From assembly GCA_029378245.1 (NCBI GenBank), contig JARKIF010000002.1:2728001-2792000 (forward strand): a stretch of 64,000 nucleotides of DNA, read 5' to 3'. The stretch is from Roridomyces roridus. Taxonomy: Eukaryota; Basidiomycota; Agaricomycetes; Agaricales; Mycenaceae. This document shows, one piece after another, positions 1 through 10,647 of this stretch. The notes beneath the pieces are model-generated. The model worked only from the letters and a program-made list of their open reading frames with translations. It searched no databases and was not told the origin of the DNA. The number at the start of each line of letters is the position of its first letter. The first letter of the stretch is position 1. The position numbers were made by a program, and so were the translations under genes.

Positions 1-125
1 TCCCTCCATCTCACAAATTCAAACTCGACTCCTTACCCGTATCCTGCTGTTTCTCTCACGAAAACACCACAAAACCTTTTTCCACGACCAAACCACCCAC
101 CACCTGCTTCATACTCGCATCGACT

Positions 126-746
126 ATGGTCTCAGGCTGGCTATTTCTGTTCGCGGTCCTGATGGCCGCGGGTCTGCTGTTCTGCATGGTGTTTTTCGTG
201 CGTTTTTGTACCTTGTCTACGTCGTGCCAGTGCTTATCGTCGTTCGTCCTCCCCCAGATCATCATGTTCTCGGATTTGGAATGCGACTATATCAACCCAA
301 TAGACCTGTGCAATAAACTGAACCAGGTGCGTGTTTGCTGTGTTCTTGAATGCGTCGATGTTGAGCGTTTTTCGCAGTTTGTCCTGCCAGAAAACATTGC
401 CCATGCTTTCCTCGCGACGTTATTCCTACTTTCCGGGCAATGGACGGCCCTGTTGCTGAATCTTCCGCTGGTCGTGTTTAACGCTAACAAGTGCGTCGTC
501 GTCCTCGTCGATGTGTTCAGCGCTGACTGCCAGTTGCAGAATACGAAACAAAAACCACATGTACGACGCGACGGAGATTTTCAGGACTCTGCCTGGGCAC
601 AAGAAGGAGAGCTTCATCAAGCTTGGATTCTACCTGGTCTCGTTCTTCTACTATCTCTATCGGTGCGTGTATCTGGCTACTTTTTTTGCGTGCGTGCTCA
701 AACGGCGGCCAGCATGATTGTCGCCCTCATCGCGGACAGCGAGTAG
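126..746 (+). CDS. ERV14: Cornichon family ER cargo receptor (Erv14)
   Basis: Small three-span membrane protein that loads cargo into COPII vesicles at the ER. Five exons can be traced: 126-188, 258-326, 378-490, 540-662 and 713-746, all with GT-AG introns of 49-69 bp. They give about 133 residues, the usual size. Visible family signatures are an N-terminal hydrophobic segment ([16 protein letters not shown]), [30 protein letters not shown], the cargo/COPII-region motif [20 protein letters not shown] and the terminal [10 protein letters not shown]. The start is the ATG at 126, directly in front of the first membrane span. The gene stands alone; Rer1 at 36.7 kb is a second early-secretory gene in this window. 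The identification follows from motif order and is very secure. Confidence 0.95.
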   Translation: MVSGWLFLFAVLMAAGLLFCMVFFVRFCTLSTSCQCLSSFVLPQIIMFSDLECDYINPIDLCNKLNQVRVCCVLECVDVERFSQFVLPENIAHAFLATLFLLSGQWTALLLNLPLVVFNANKCVVVLVDVFSADCQLQNTKQKPHVRRDGDFQDSAWAQEGELHQAWILPGLVLLLSLSVRVSGYFFCVRAQTAASMIVALIADSE

Positions 747-1224
747 GCGGATGATGGATGTGCACCAAGTCGATCTACTATTCTTCTTACTTAGGATATT
801 AGACTGGAATGACCATACATAATTTACGGGCGATTTGAAATGATTCCATTGCTTTTTTTTTTTCTAAAGAAAATGTACGAACTACCGACCCGTCGCCGTT
901 CCAGACAGGCTGGGGAACGAAGACAATGGGTGCTAAGACGTTCGGTCTCTCAGACCTCCGCTTGACACTCAAACGACCACGTAGACAATCCATACGGAGA
1001 GCGTAGTCACGAGCAACATGGGGATATAGAGCAGAGGCGCCGCACGAGGGGCATTTGAAAAAAGTCGGGTCTTATATAGCATGTTCCTGTAGTGGCATGT
1101 TTGGCGAATTGATGGGCACCGCGCGTGATTGCGCCCTTTTAAGGAGGCTCCCTCGCGGTGCATGCAGCGACAGATACTATCCAGCATGGTTCCTTGATCG
1201 ATAACTCCTTGGTCCGCAACCAGC
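747..1224. other. Intergenic region, no gene seen
   Basis: This 478 bp stretch lies between the Erv14 stop and the start of the N-acetylglucosamine kinase. Short open frames occur on both strands, but none has a family motif or a plausible splice pattern. It presumably holds the Erv14 3' UTR and the kinase promoter. Confidence 0.6.
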
Positions 1225-2298
1225 ATGTCTCTCTACCTCTGTGTCGACTGTGGCGGTTCCAAGACCTCCGCCGTCATCTGCGATGCCGACGGCACCATCG
1301 TCGGCCGCGCCCTCGGCGGGCCTTCCAACTTTGCATATCTCAGCGTCGAGGCCTTTCGTGAGGCAGTCGCTCTCACCGTCAGCGATGCACTCAAAACCTG
1401 CGTCTCCCCACCCTCTGTCGATCCCGTCGCCCTACCTCCTACCGAGCCGTTGTTCGCCGCAGCCTGGTTCGGTGTCTCGGGGCTTGATTCTCCGGCTGCA
1501 GTTGCCGAGGTGACGCCCGTCCTCTCAGAGCTACTTGGCGTCCCTGCTGGCCCTCGATTGTCCATCGCCAACGATACATGTCTCCTCGCTGCCCCTGCGC
1601 GGATGCACCCAGACGTAAGCTACGCCGTGACCGTCATCGGCGGGACAGGCGGCATCGCTGTCTCGTTCAAGGAGCTGCCTGATGGCTTCCAGGAGCTCGG
1701 TCGCGTGGGTGGATGGGGATGGATACTTGGTGACGAGGGCGGGGGATTCCATGTCGGGCGCGAGGCCGTGCGCCAAATGCTCGCTGAAACAGACGCAGCT
1801 TCTGTCCGTGCTCTCCCGCCCCCAGAAAGCACCCTCGTCAAGCGTATATTGGAGCGGTTTGGCATCTCCAGCGTGCTCGACGTCCTAGTGGCCGTCCACG
1901 TCCCCGATGCACCAGAGGGTGTAAACAACGGCCAGACGTTGCCACAATACACCATGTCCAGGGAAAAACGTCTTTCATCGCTTGCCCCACTGGTGTTCCA
2001 ATCGGCGTTCGAGGACGCGGATCCTCTCGCTCTGCGTGTCCTCCAGTCCACCGCCGAGACGTTCGCCACTTCCATTGCCATTCTCCTGGGCGAAGCCACA
2101 CCAGAGGCCCCGAATCTGGTCAAGGCGGACGAGGCGATTGTTTCGTTTGGCGGGTCGCTCGTAGGCGTCGAGGCGTACCGGAAGATGGTTCTGGATGCGC
2201 TCGCCGCCAAGGGACATGTGTTCAAATACGTCGCGTTTGTCGATGATGCGGCGGCGACGGGAGCGCAAGGGCTGGTCGCTTCGTTCAAGAGACAGTAA
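1225..2298 (+). CDS. N-acetylglucosamine kinase (BadF/BadG/BcrA/BcrD ATPase family)
   Basis: Predicted to phosphorylate free GlcNAc to GlcNAc-6-phosphate in the cytosol, feeding recycled chitin or glycan sugar back to UDP-GlcNAc or glycolysis. It is an intronless ORF of 357 residues, close to NAGK size. The ASKHA phosphate-1 loop is visible at residues about 5-20 (DCGGSKTSAVICDADG). The second glycine-rich loop is at about 138-148 (GGTGGIAVSF), followed by GWGWILGDEGGGFHVGREAV near 160-180, the family's typical sugar-binding block. GGSLVG near the C-terminus is the adenosine loop. The start is the ATG at 1225; the ORF is uninterrupted to TAA at 2296. A broader sugar-kinase role in the same fold is possible, but the GDEGGG block favours a GlcNAc kinase. 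Confidence 0.88.
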   Translation: MSLYLCVDCGGSKTSAVICDADGTIVGRALGGPSNFAYLSVEAFREAVALTVSDALKTCVSPPSVDPVALPPTEPLFAAAWFGVSGLDSPAAVAEVTPVLSELLGVPAGPRLSIANDTCLLAAPARMHPDVSYAVTVIGGTGGIAVSFKELPDGFQELGRVGGWGWILGDEGGGFHVGREAVRQMLAETDAASVRALPPPESTLVKRILERFGISSVLDVLVAVHVPDAPEGVNNGQTLPQYTMSREKRLSSLAPLVFQSAFEDADPLALRVLQSTAETFATSIAILLGEATPEAPNLVKADEAIVSFGGSLVGVEAYRKMVLDALAAKGHVFKYVAFVDDAAATGAQGLVASFKRQ

Positions 2299-2386
2299 AA
2301 TGCATTTATTGATTATGTACTAGAGTCGCGCAGATGGTCTGAACACGAAAGGAATCAGCTGTATGTATTGTAATGCAATGCCCGAT

Positions 2387-3545
2387 TCACTTCATCTCGA
2401 TGACAATGTCTTTGCCCTTGCCGGCAGTGAGAAAGTCCTTGAGGTTGGTCAACGCGCGAACCTCCATCTTCCGTTGACTGTCTTGCGTTTCCGTGCCCAT
2501 GTGCGGCAGCAGGGTGATGTAAGGGAATTCAAGTAGACGCGGGTTCACCTCTGGTTCGTTGGGATATACGTCCAGTCCGACTGAAGCAAGCTATACAAGA
2601 CGAGTTAGTCAGGTAAAAGAAAGAAGGGGACCGAGTCTCGTACATGACCGTCCTCGAGAGCCCTGATCATAGCCTCCTCGTCGATAACCTTTCCACGGGC
2701 GGTATTGATGATGATAGACCCCTTCTTGAGTTTCCGGATCCACTTCTCACCGACGAGGCCCACAGTCTCTGCCCGCAGCGGGACATGCACGCTCAACACA
2801 TCGGCCTCGGCAAGCATGTCCTCGACATTAGGGTAATATTCGCACCACTCGGGGGCATCGACGACCTTGTTACGCGAGTGGTATATGATACGCATGGGAA
2901 ACGCGTGCGCGAGCTCGGCCAGACGGAGGCCGATACCGCCCAGCCCCAAGATGGCGAGGGTTCTTCCAGTCAGATCATGGGTCTTGGTCGCGAGACCTTT
3001 CGGCTTCCATTTACCGTCACGCAGCGACCGTTCGCTGATCGCGTACTGGCGCACGGTAGAGATTAAAAGGTAGAGCGCCGTCGTGGCGCTGGCGTCGTCG
3101 ACCGCACCAGGCGTGTTCGATACCGTGATTCCTATGCCAGGTAAAATGAGATCCGAGGCACTTTCGCATTCCAATACCTATCGACTACCTTTTGCTTTGC
3201 AAGCGAGAACATCGATTTGGTCGTAGCCAGCGCCGTTGTGGGCAATCCATTTCAGAGAAGAAGGGAAACCATCGACCAGTTCCTTGTCGAAGAAACCAAT
3301 TTTATTGGCCGAGCTGTTGTCTCTGAAGATCCCGACGACGCCGTCGTACTTGCCGCCTGGTTGCAAGCCCTGGAGAAAGTCGGCGCGAGTGGCTGAAGAA
3401 TAGGTCTGCAGATGTCATGGATGATTGCGACGAGGGGCACTTGGAGAACGTGACTGACGATGACCTCGGCTATAGGACCCAGCAGCTGCTCGACGTCCTC
3501 AGATGCCCAGACGATTTCACCGACGATCAGGATGCGAGGAGCCAT
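2387..3545 (-). CDS. D-isomer-specific 2-hydroxyacid dehydrogenase (glyoxylate/hydroxypyruvate reductase type)
   Basis: NAD(P)-dependent oxidoreductase reducing 2-oxo acids such as glyoxylate or hydroxypyruvate. It starts at ATG 3545 (MAPRILIVGEIVWAS). Exons follow at about 3408-3184, 3130-2650 and 2592-2387, joined by short GT-AG introns. The Rossmann motif GLGGIGLRLAEL is present, as are the catalytic Arg in NTARGKVIDEEAM, the Glu in GLDVYPNEP and the His in LLPHMGTET, so the Arg-Glu-His set of the family is complete. Length is about 340 residues. It is in tandem with the glycosyltransferase gene, which ends 140 bp upstream of this start, so its promoter must be compact. The exact substrate cannot be told from sequence. 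Confidence 0.9.
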
Positions 3546-3685
3546 GGGGCAATTTAATGACCCACATCCTGGAGGAGATCTTCTTAAGTACTTGGCCCGG
3601 CTGCGGGCCGGCCTACATTTCAAATTGATCTTGTTTCGGTCCGACCATCCGATTTGTCCAAAACGAGAAACACAATTTCCTTTTT

Positions 3686-5212
3686 CTACCAATCGCCCAC
3701 ATCCGCCAGTATCCGCCCAATACCCCTGATCTTTTTACACTCTCCTTGCACATTCATCCCGCGTGTCGTGTTTAGTAAGCCCGAAGAATGGAATCGCTTC
3801 AGATACCGGAAACACGCCTCTTCTTTGAATTCGGCATATAATTTTCGGTTGTACTTGCGCTAGTGACCCAATCAACATCGATTCGGATAACTCCAAAAAA
3901 GACGCACCTCAATACGTCTCGCCGTCTCTTCATACAGGTGATTTTGGTGGACAAGAAAGTGGTCCGAAAGCACGTAGTACGAGATCCCGGAAAGGTACAT
4001 CTCAAACAGGCACGCCGCCTTGTTGCCGCCATAGCCTACGAACCGTTCGTCGCACCTAGAAGAATGAATCAGCAGCGAGAAGAAGGATGTATTAAGAGGC
4101 TCACCAAGGAGGGCCATCCTTCTTGAATATCACGTAGGGCTCATACGCCGACTGGTACGTGGTCACCTTGTAAACCTCGCCGGGCGCCGCACCATAGTAC
4201 CTCTCATAATCCGTCGAGCTATGCCCAGGCACCCAGGACGCATGGAACACTCCAATCTTCCCAGCACGTACGAGCGAAACCAGCGCCGCCTTGCTTCTTG
4301 GAAACTTGCTTTCATCCGTTCCATCCGCATACACGGGATATTCAAATGCAGGCACGACAAGCGCAGCAGTTCCTGTCCGGAGCTTGTCCATCACTTCCTT
4401 GCTGTTTCGTATCGCTGTGCGAAAGTCGGTGCAAGGGGAGAAATCAATGTCGAGCATCATGACAAAGTCGGTTCGCGCAAAGAAACGGGCAATGTTGCGC
4501 CACGTGTTGAATTGGCGGTCAAAGGCTGCTGCAGTCAGAAATGTTGGAGGAGTCAAGGCAAGGAAAGAAAGCACCGTCAATGACGAGGTGGACATCGACA
4601 TTCGATGCCATCTTGGGTGAAGATAGGTACAGCATATGCAGAGTATCCAAAAGTTCTCGAACTTCATTCGTCGTATTCTTGACGTGAACAGTTACAGAAA
4701 TGGGACCTAGCAGATCTGGGCAAGTGCGCCAAGATAGAGCCAACTCGCTCACCTGGATACCGCTCGACCAATCGCGCAAGGACTTGAAACCGGCTACTCG
4801 TAACAAGCGTCGTAATGGTAATATCTTCCTGGTCAAAGCTGCCTGTAGCGCGATAAAAGAATGGCACGATCTTGCTCGGTCGCATCGAAGTCGCGAATAG
4901 TTTCGATAGAAAGAGGTCTTCTGGCATCGAGATGGGGTTCTCGTGCCCCAGCCCGTTTCGGAGCGCAAAGTCGGAGGAAGTCCAGTGGATGACGTTGTCG
5001 GAAGAAGAATGGGAGTCGGCGAGGACATATTGCTCAAATTCGGGGGGTGTGGCGCGTGGCTGCAGGAGACGAAGCGCGTTGAAGGATGTGGTCGGTGGAA
5101 GCAGGCTCGATATGGCGGAATTCAGCGGCGCGAGAATGAGTTGATTGCTCGTATAGAGGACTGCAGCGACGAGGTAGAGCCCAAGCAAGGATTTGAGGAC
5201 GCGTAGGATCAT
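3686..5212 (-). CDS. LARGE-type glycosyltransferase (Glyco_transf_49 family)
   Basis: Predicted Golgi type II membrane glycosyltransferase. ATG 5212 opens a short cytosolic tail and a single N-terminal membrane anchor at residues about 5-28 (LLGLYLVAAVLYTSNQLIL). The lumenal region follows over four more exons. The DxD-type metal/nucleotide-sugar motif is in FVMMLDIDFSPC. Downstream are VPAFEYPVY, FHASWVPGHSSTDY and the block CDERFVGYGGNKAA, all typical of the bacterial-lipopolysaccharide/LARGE-like GT49 domain. The last exon, after an intron starting at 3920, gives ERKYNRKLYAEFKEEACFRY and runs to TAG at 3686-3688. Fungal members are mostly uncharacterised. Donor and acceptor sugars are unknown and nothing links it to dystroglycan. 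Neighbouring genes give no pathway hint. Confidence 0.82.
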
Positions 5213-5381
5213 GACGTGCGGTTGAAACAAAGGTGAAAAGTGATTTGCAGTCAAGCTCGGCAGCTCCCCGTTCCGCTTTATATTTGAACACAACATTTCC
5301 AATGGGAATTCTACATTTTAAGGCCGCGAGAACCGTACTCTCGGCCACGCGCAAACCTCGTGTCCTACTCGCCACCTAACC

Positions 5382-6260
5382 ATGAACGACGGAACGTCTA
5401 CACCTCGCCAAGATGACGCCGGTAACATAAGGGCGGTAATCGGTGCCATGACTCAAACACTTTCCAGCCTGTGCGTCCCTCTCCTTGCCAGTTTGACAAA
5501 AGTCTCATGAAGCAGCGAGCAATCTTTCCTCAGCCTGAACACGGCTTCTACCCAGTTGGCTGGCATAGGCCCGAGCTCGGTAACTTGACTCTTCCAACAC
5601 ACAAACGGGAGTTGACCGCACAACAGCAAGACGTGTTGCAAGATATACAGACACTGCGCAAGCAGGTGCGCGAGGGGAACAAGAAGGGGGTGCGGGAAAT
5701 CGAAGAGTGCAATCGCGTGGCACGAGACGACGTCAAGCAGCAGATTGCGGCCAACTTGAAGTGTGTCATTCTTTGTGGAAACGAGAGGAATATTCACCGT
5801 TGGACAGAGACGATATCCTGGAGCAGATTCAGAAGGAGATTGCAGCACAAGTTCAACAGCAAGTGGATGTGCAGATTCAAGAGCACATACCTATCAGCCT
5901 GAAACAACAGTCGACCATTAACAAGACGCGAATATCTGAAGCCCGAATATCCCTCACAAACTCGGCGGCGCGGAAACTGAATGCCGGCTTTCGCGTACAG
6001 AATCTCGATGAGAGCTTGGCCGTCGTTCTCAGGGGCGATGGAACGAGAGGGAAATTATATCCAGCCGACTTGCGGTCCCTGCTGTCTTACGACGCCGGCA
6101 GTGTGAGGGAATTGAATAGCGAGTACGAGTTGGCGGTGGATGAGGTGCGGGAGGTGAATTTGAACCGCTTCTTGGGACATATAGGTAGGCAGAACAGGCA
6201 GTCGAGCTCATCCGCTGACGGTGCATCGCAGGGATATTGTTCGAGGTCGTAGTCGGGTAG
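5382..6260 (+). CDS. Coiled-coil protein of unknown function
   Basis: I do not recognise a named family. Splicing consistent with GT-AG rules gives ATG 5382, a first exon to about 5470, a short exon from 5534, then exons from about 5628, 5807 and 6232. The product is about 215 residues. The middle is strongly charged and heptad-like (QDIQTLRKQVREGNKKGV, then DDILEQIQKEIAAQVQQQVD), indicating a long coiled coil. The C-terminal half contains LNAGFRVQNLDESLAVVLRG and LYPADLRSLLSYDA, probably a small folded tail. The last intron (about 6185-6231) is optional: without it the frame stops at 6252 instead of TAG 6258-6260. The gene is divergent from the glycosyltransferase with only 169 bp between starts. 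Other basidiomycete coiled-coil scaffolds look similar. Confidence 0.62.
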
Positions 6261-6325
6261 AGAGTGCCATTATGTCATAGTGTACTTGGTCTAGAATGAG
6301 ACGGTCAACTTGAAGTTCCCTTTGC

Positions 6326-7376
6326 ATGGCCACGGTGGGCTCCCTCTGCCCAACTATCCTGTCTTATCTGTTCGTAGAATGTTGGCACCGACTCGTTCGC
6401 ATTAGTACTGCAGGCCTACCGCAGGCTGTCCCACGCGGAACTAGTCCTTTTCCTCCAAGCACGCAAACTATCGACTGCAGGCCCGGACAGCGAGCTCGCT
6501 TCTAGGCTCACGCACCATGACCTCTCCTCTTACGACTTCCCGACGCCACAGTGCGAGCCTATCCAGCCATCCTCTGTCGCCATGCCACACCAAAAACTAT
6601 CCCCTGATCTTCCTGTCGAAATCCTCGCAGACATTATGGACCACGTCGGCGATTGGGAGCTCGCACGTGCAGTGGGTGTCCCCACCTCTTTAACCCGCCC
6701 CCTGGCCTGGTCCCACGCGTCCTCCACGGACGAGGCCATACTAACAGGCTCTCTCCCTCTCATCCGTGCCGCAGATCCCATAACCCATCCACCCACCCTG
6801 GGGGCCGAAATCTCGGTTCGATTCGCCTACGTCTCGATCCTCGACTACTTTCTCCAATCTGCCCGCATAGCCGACGACGGCGCTGTGTTTAAGCGGATAT
6901 ACAAGAACGATCTCATACCCATCAAAGCCTCGCTCCATGGAAGACTCGACGTGCTTTCGTGGTGGAAGCACGGGTTGGAGCACCATCCCGATCTCATTCC
7001 CGCACCCAGTCCAGTCTCCATCGCACAGGCGCTGCACAATGCGTCCTCGCATGGAAGAATCGAAGTCTTGGACTGGTGGTTGGGCAGCGGGTTGCAGCTC
7101 ATCTTTGACCCCGAGGCTTTGATTGTGGCTACTCGATGTAACCGCCCCGAGGTTTGTATTGTATCCCATTCTCATTTGACGAGCTAACGTGCACCGCAGG
7201 TTCTGGCATGGTGGGATAGGTCCCTGCTCCCCATAAAATATCGTCTGGTGGACATCGAGGAAGCGCTCGAGGACGCCATAGGCGGTGGGGAGGCAGCCCG
7301 AGAATGGTGGCGAGGGAAGGGTGTAGATTTCAACGCACCCGACAACGAGTGGATGAAGTCGCAAAATCTTAATTGA
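6326..7376 (+). CDS. SAP-like/F-box-like protein with ankyrin-type C-terminus
   Basis: ATG 6326 gives 16 codons, then a 40 bp intron (6374-6413). The next exon carries a SAP-like helix pair (LVLFLQARKLSTAGPDSELA, then RLTHHDLSSYDFP), a combination common in basidiomycete F-box proteins. An F-box-like stretch follows (LSPDLPVEILADIMDHVGD). The C-terminal half has three spaced repeats ending in a Trp pair (LDVLSWWKHGL, IEVLDWWLGSGL, VLAWWDRSLL), resembling degenerate ankyrin repeats. An intron at about 7153-7199 precedes the last exon; TGA is at 7374-7376. It probably acts as an adaptor in an SCF-type ubiquitin ligase, but the target is unknown. If the first exon is not used, the in-frame ATG at 6582 would remove the SAP-like part. 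Confidence 0.68.
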
Positions 7377-7398
7377 GTACAATAAGAACATGATTGCT

Positions 7399-8313
7399 CT
7401 ACGCATCCTTCGTCAGACGATCTGCCTCGGCCCAAATTCTACTCGCCTCGCCCATGACAAAGGGTACTTCCCATCTCACCTGGGCCTCTCCAACGCGGCA
7501 TATTGGCGGTGACTGGAAGGGAATCACAACCCCGTGCTTCCTGCTCGTCGCCCATTCACGGAACACGGCAGGTGTGAAATCTGAGCCCTTCGCTACATGA
7601 GCCACCATTTCGACTGGAACACTGAGGTCGTTCGAAATGGGTGGAAATGCCATATGAGTGAGGCTCGTAAAATCGGAGAAGGGAATTTCGGCAACCCAGT
7701 GGGGGACAGAGGTTGGCTCCTCCGAGGGAACTGGCGGTGGAATCCAGAACATGAGATGTGTGATACGTCCCATCCAATCGACTCCCGAATGGCTGATTCT
7801 CAACGGGTTCCATCGTGGATTTGCACCGGTGAAAATGATTTTCTGGCATTTCCAGTCCCTTCTAGGATCAGCCTCGGAGCTGTCGAGAGCGTTGTACAAG
7901 AGGTGCAAAGCATAAAAGCTCAACCCCAGGAGGTCGACGCCACGGATGATTTTGTAAAGAGCGGCGTAGTCTAGTTCACCGTCCGGCCCGTGGTCCTCCC
8001 AGCACTCGCTGCACCAAAATTGGCGAACGAGCTTGGAATAGTCGAGCGCGAGTGGCGAACGCCGGTCGAGGCGTCGCTGGAAGGAGAGGGAGGAGATGAA
8101 TGAGAGCGTCTGTGCCGTTGATTCCAATACGATGGTGTGCAGCAGGTGTGGCATGGTAAGCCTGCGCAATGCGTGGGACGTGGAGGCGAGGGACAACGCT
8201 GTGGCGTACGATGTAGGCCTTTTCGCAGTCGGAACTTGGTAATCTGGGGCGGCAGAAATACGAACAATCTCGTGAGCCAGCTCAACCGGGAGACGGGTGA
8301 AGGGAAAGGACAT
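7399..8313 (-). CDS. F-box-like domain protein
   Basis: Intronless ORF of about 304 residues from ATG 8313. The N-terminus (MSFPFTRLPVELAHEIVRIS) is a canonical fungal F-box-like start. It is followed by LSLASTSHALRRLTMPHLLH, typical of F-box proteins in Agaricomycetes. The rest lacks a recognisable repeat; it is rich in Trp and aromatic residues (FWCSECWEDHGPDGELDY) and is probably a divergent leucine-rich or alpha/beta substrate-binding part. The frame is open further upstream, but no better start was seen and the F-box sits at the N-terminus as expected. It converges on the preceding F-box-like gene with 22 bp between stop codons. Members of this expanded family are usually lineage-specific and functionally unassigned. 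Confidence 0.78.
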   Translation of the reverse strand: MSFPFTRLPVELAHEIVRISAAPDYQVPTAKRPTSYATALSLASTSHALRRLTMPHLLHTIVLESTAQTLSFISSLSFQRRLDRRSPLALDYSKLVRQFWCSECWEDHGPDGELDYAALYKIIRGVDLLGLSFYALHLLYNALDSSEADPRRDWKCQKIIFTGANPRWNPLRISHSGVDWMGRITHLMFWIPPPVPSEEPTSVPHWVAEIPFSDFTSLTHMAFPPISNDLSVPVEMVAHVAKGSDFTPAVFREWATSRKHGVVIPFQSPPICRVGEAQVRWEVPFVMGEASRIWAEADRLTKDA

Positions 8314-9270
8314 GGTGCAGAGCACAAAGAGAGTGTGGTTTTTCTTAGAATGGTTTGATGAGAATGCTTCTATATCGCAGGCGGGCGACTCTTTGCAACA
8401 GACAAAAGGAGCGCACCGAAAGTGGTTCAAAGGCACTGGCTGCGTGGAGATAAAGGTCAATTGTTCACAGCCTGCCCGAAAGTTGATTGGTGCCACCGAG
8501 CCGCCCGGTGACAGTGAATTCCCGCCGGTGGTTATACAGAGCGTTGACTAGGTAGGAATGGACGCCCAGGATGGGCCATGTTGGCAGCCATGAGGCGGCT
8601 TGAAGAGGAAGAGGCCAAGCCCCGCAAAGGGAATCTTTTCTCACCTCTTCAGCTTCGCATACCCCTAAGATTTTCGTGCTGTGGTCAAGCTGTGGCCGAA
8701 CCCAATGACACTAGCCTCCATTCGTCCTCTCTGATACTCCGCAAACCTCTCTATGCCTCCGAGGGAGATCCAACGGTGGCCAACCTCGAGACAAAGCAAG
8801 ATAAATCGATCTCTGTGCAACACGGTCTGGTCCTTGAAGTTGAAGCTTCTTGATTCACTGGCCGTAGTCGCAAGAATACCGGTAAGTCGTGGCATGCCTC
8901 GTCCGCTGGAGATGAAGTTGTTTGTTTGATGCTTCCGAGTATCTGAGCCTTGGGACAATTTCTGACTTAGCGACCGTGCAGATCCCAGAGCTCTAGCGAT
9001 GGACATTTATTTCGTGTGCGTAGATACGCCCAGCTCGACGAATCAATTTCTTGCCCGAGTATCCCGGTCATATCGCGGCCAAGAAGTAAACAGTTAAAGT
9101 CGAGTTTCCTGGCCGCAGAAAATTGCTGAGCTGCTTAGAAGCTGCTGGCTAGTCGTGGATTGGTGATATCCGGTTCCGAGGAGGGACCATTAACCCATTC
9201 ATCGGCAATCCTACGGCCCATCATTTCTGTGGACCCACAGGATCAAACATTGGCCTGGCAATACGGAATC
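8314..9270. other. Intergenic region, no gene seen
   Basis: This 957 bp stretch separates the start of the F-box-like gene from the start of the zinc-finger gene, which are divergent. Short open frames (for example 8665-9006 on the minus strand) have no family motif. It probably contains two promoters and 5' UTRs. Confidence 0.55.
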
Positions 9271-10461
9271 ATGTCTCCTGCGACCATCCAACCTTGGCCT
9301 TCCGAGGTCGAAGCGTCCATACACTCGCAGGAGGATGCCGACACGAAAGAATGGTTCAAATTCTACAAGGCTGAGGAAGAGCAGTGAGTCTCGTCGAGCG
9401 TATCTCGTGGCATGTAAGCTAATAATTCAAGACTTTCGCTCTGGCCCTTGCACGACGATCCACTGCTCATGTGCTTCAAGCCCGAGAACAAGAGCAAAGT
9501 AGAGGACTGCGACCCAAAGTGGAATGAGGACCCTCCCAAGTTCTCACTGCTTTGGCGTCGCGACCGCGAAATCCCGCTCAACATTGAGGGGCCTCAAATA
9601 CCGACGAACCTATTTGGAAGAACGGTTGTACGAATATTTTATCGTCTCTATTGGTTTCTATACTGAATCTGTCTAATAGGCCGAGGTGTTCGCCGACTTC
9701 CCAGTTTATTACGACTCCCCATCCTCCTCGCCTTCGCTTTCACCTCCTTCCCTTCCATGTTCTCCCCTTACCTTCTCTGATGAAGACATGACCCCGCCTT
9801 CCAGCGCTTCGTCTGATCCTTCGATCGACGAAATGGCTGAGCAGCTCACAGAGCGTATAGTTATTGACTCGCCTGTCCTTTCGCCGCTTCCACTCCCTGC
9901 ACCCGACCTTCCCTCCACTCCCGACGAAAATCCCATGCCGTCGCTCTGCACTCCGATGCTGACCTTGAATTCCCCTTCCTCCAGCACAAGCCGCACATTG
10001 TCAGTAGGAACAGCCAGCACTTCCTCCTCTACCTACGCCGTCTCACCAACGGCAACTGGCTCGAGCGGTGGCGCCTCCCCGCATGCCGATTTGAAACCGC
10101 GTTCACCTGTGCTTTCTGTCCGTGTCGTGGAACTCGATGAATACATCGACCCGCACCCACGGAAGCGGAAGCTCGGTGCAGGCGAGAAAAAGACCCATCC
10201 TTGCCCTATTCCGGGATGCACAGAAATGTTCACGCGGCGCAACGATGCGACCAGACACGCAAAGACTGCTGCGAAGCACAGGGACACTGCTGAACAAGCT
10301 GGGGGCGATGTAATACTATGCAGATATGATTGTGGTTTTAGTACGCCGCCGTTCCTTTGCAGTAAACCGCTGACCATCGCTCATCAGGGCACCCGAGAGT
10401 GGATGCAGTCAAGCGTCATGAACTCCTGGAAGCATGCGGTAAACGCACGGGAATTTATTAG
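9271..10461 (+). CDS. C2H2-type zinc-finger protein, probable transcription regulator
   Basis: ATG 9271 is the first ATG in a frame open from further upstream. Four exons are traced (introns about 9384-9431, 9624-9679 and 10341-10388). The N-terminal part has FKFYKAEEEQ and a WPLHDDPLLMCF segment. The middle (about residues 110-260) is a long Ser/Pro-rich, probably disordered, region. A basic stretch (HPRKRKLG) leads into a C2H2 finger (CPIPGCTEMFTRRNDATRHA, with a further His). A second finger-like unit, CRYDCGF-RHPRVDAVKRHELLEACG, appears only when the last intron is removed, which supports that splice. The gene ends GKRTGIY at TAG 10459-10461. It is likely a nuclear DNA-binding protein; its targets are unknown. 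Confidence 0.8.
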
Positions 10462-10466
10462 TGTGT

Positions 10467-10560
10467 CTTCTTCGCTTTCGTTTTATATGCCTGCTTTGTT
10501 GTCAATTCGTTCTCTTCTTCGCTTTCGCTCTATATGCCTGCTTTGTTGTTAATACGTTTC
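10467..10560. repeat. 47 bp tandem duplication downstream of the zinc-finger gene
   Basis: Two near-identical copies of a 47 bp unit begin at 10467 and 10514. Each starts CTTCTTCGCTTTCG and contains TATATGCCTGCTTTGTTGT. They differ by a few substitutions. The repeat begins 5 bp after the stop codon, so it lies in the 3' UTR or terminator region. Confidence 0.85.
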
Positions 10561-10647
10561 CATGTTGTACGTTTGCTCTGAATGTTGCAAGAATATTGTA
10601 TTGATCCCATGGAAAAACTACATGAAGCGGAGGAGACTTGATAATGA

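Noticed and set aside
1620..2288. 222-codon minus-strand frame
   Set aside because: Opposite the intronless GlcNAc kinase, in GC-rich codons; no domain.
9160..9270. Earlier start for the zinc-finger gene at 9160
   Set aside because: The codon there is TTG, not ATG; the first ATG in frame is 9271.
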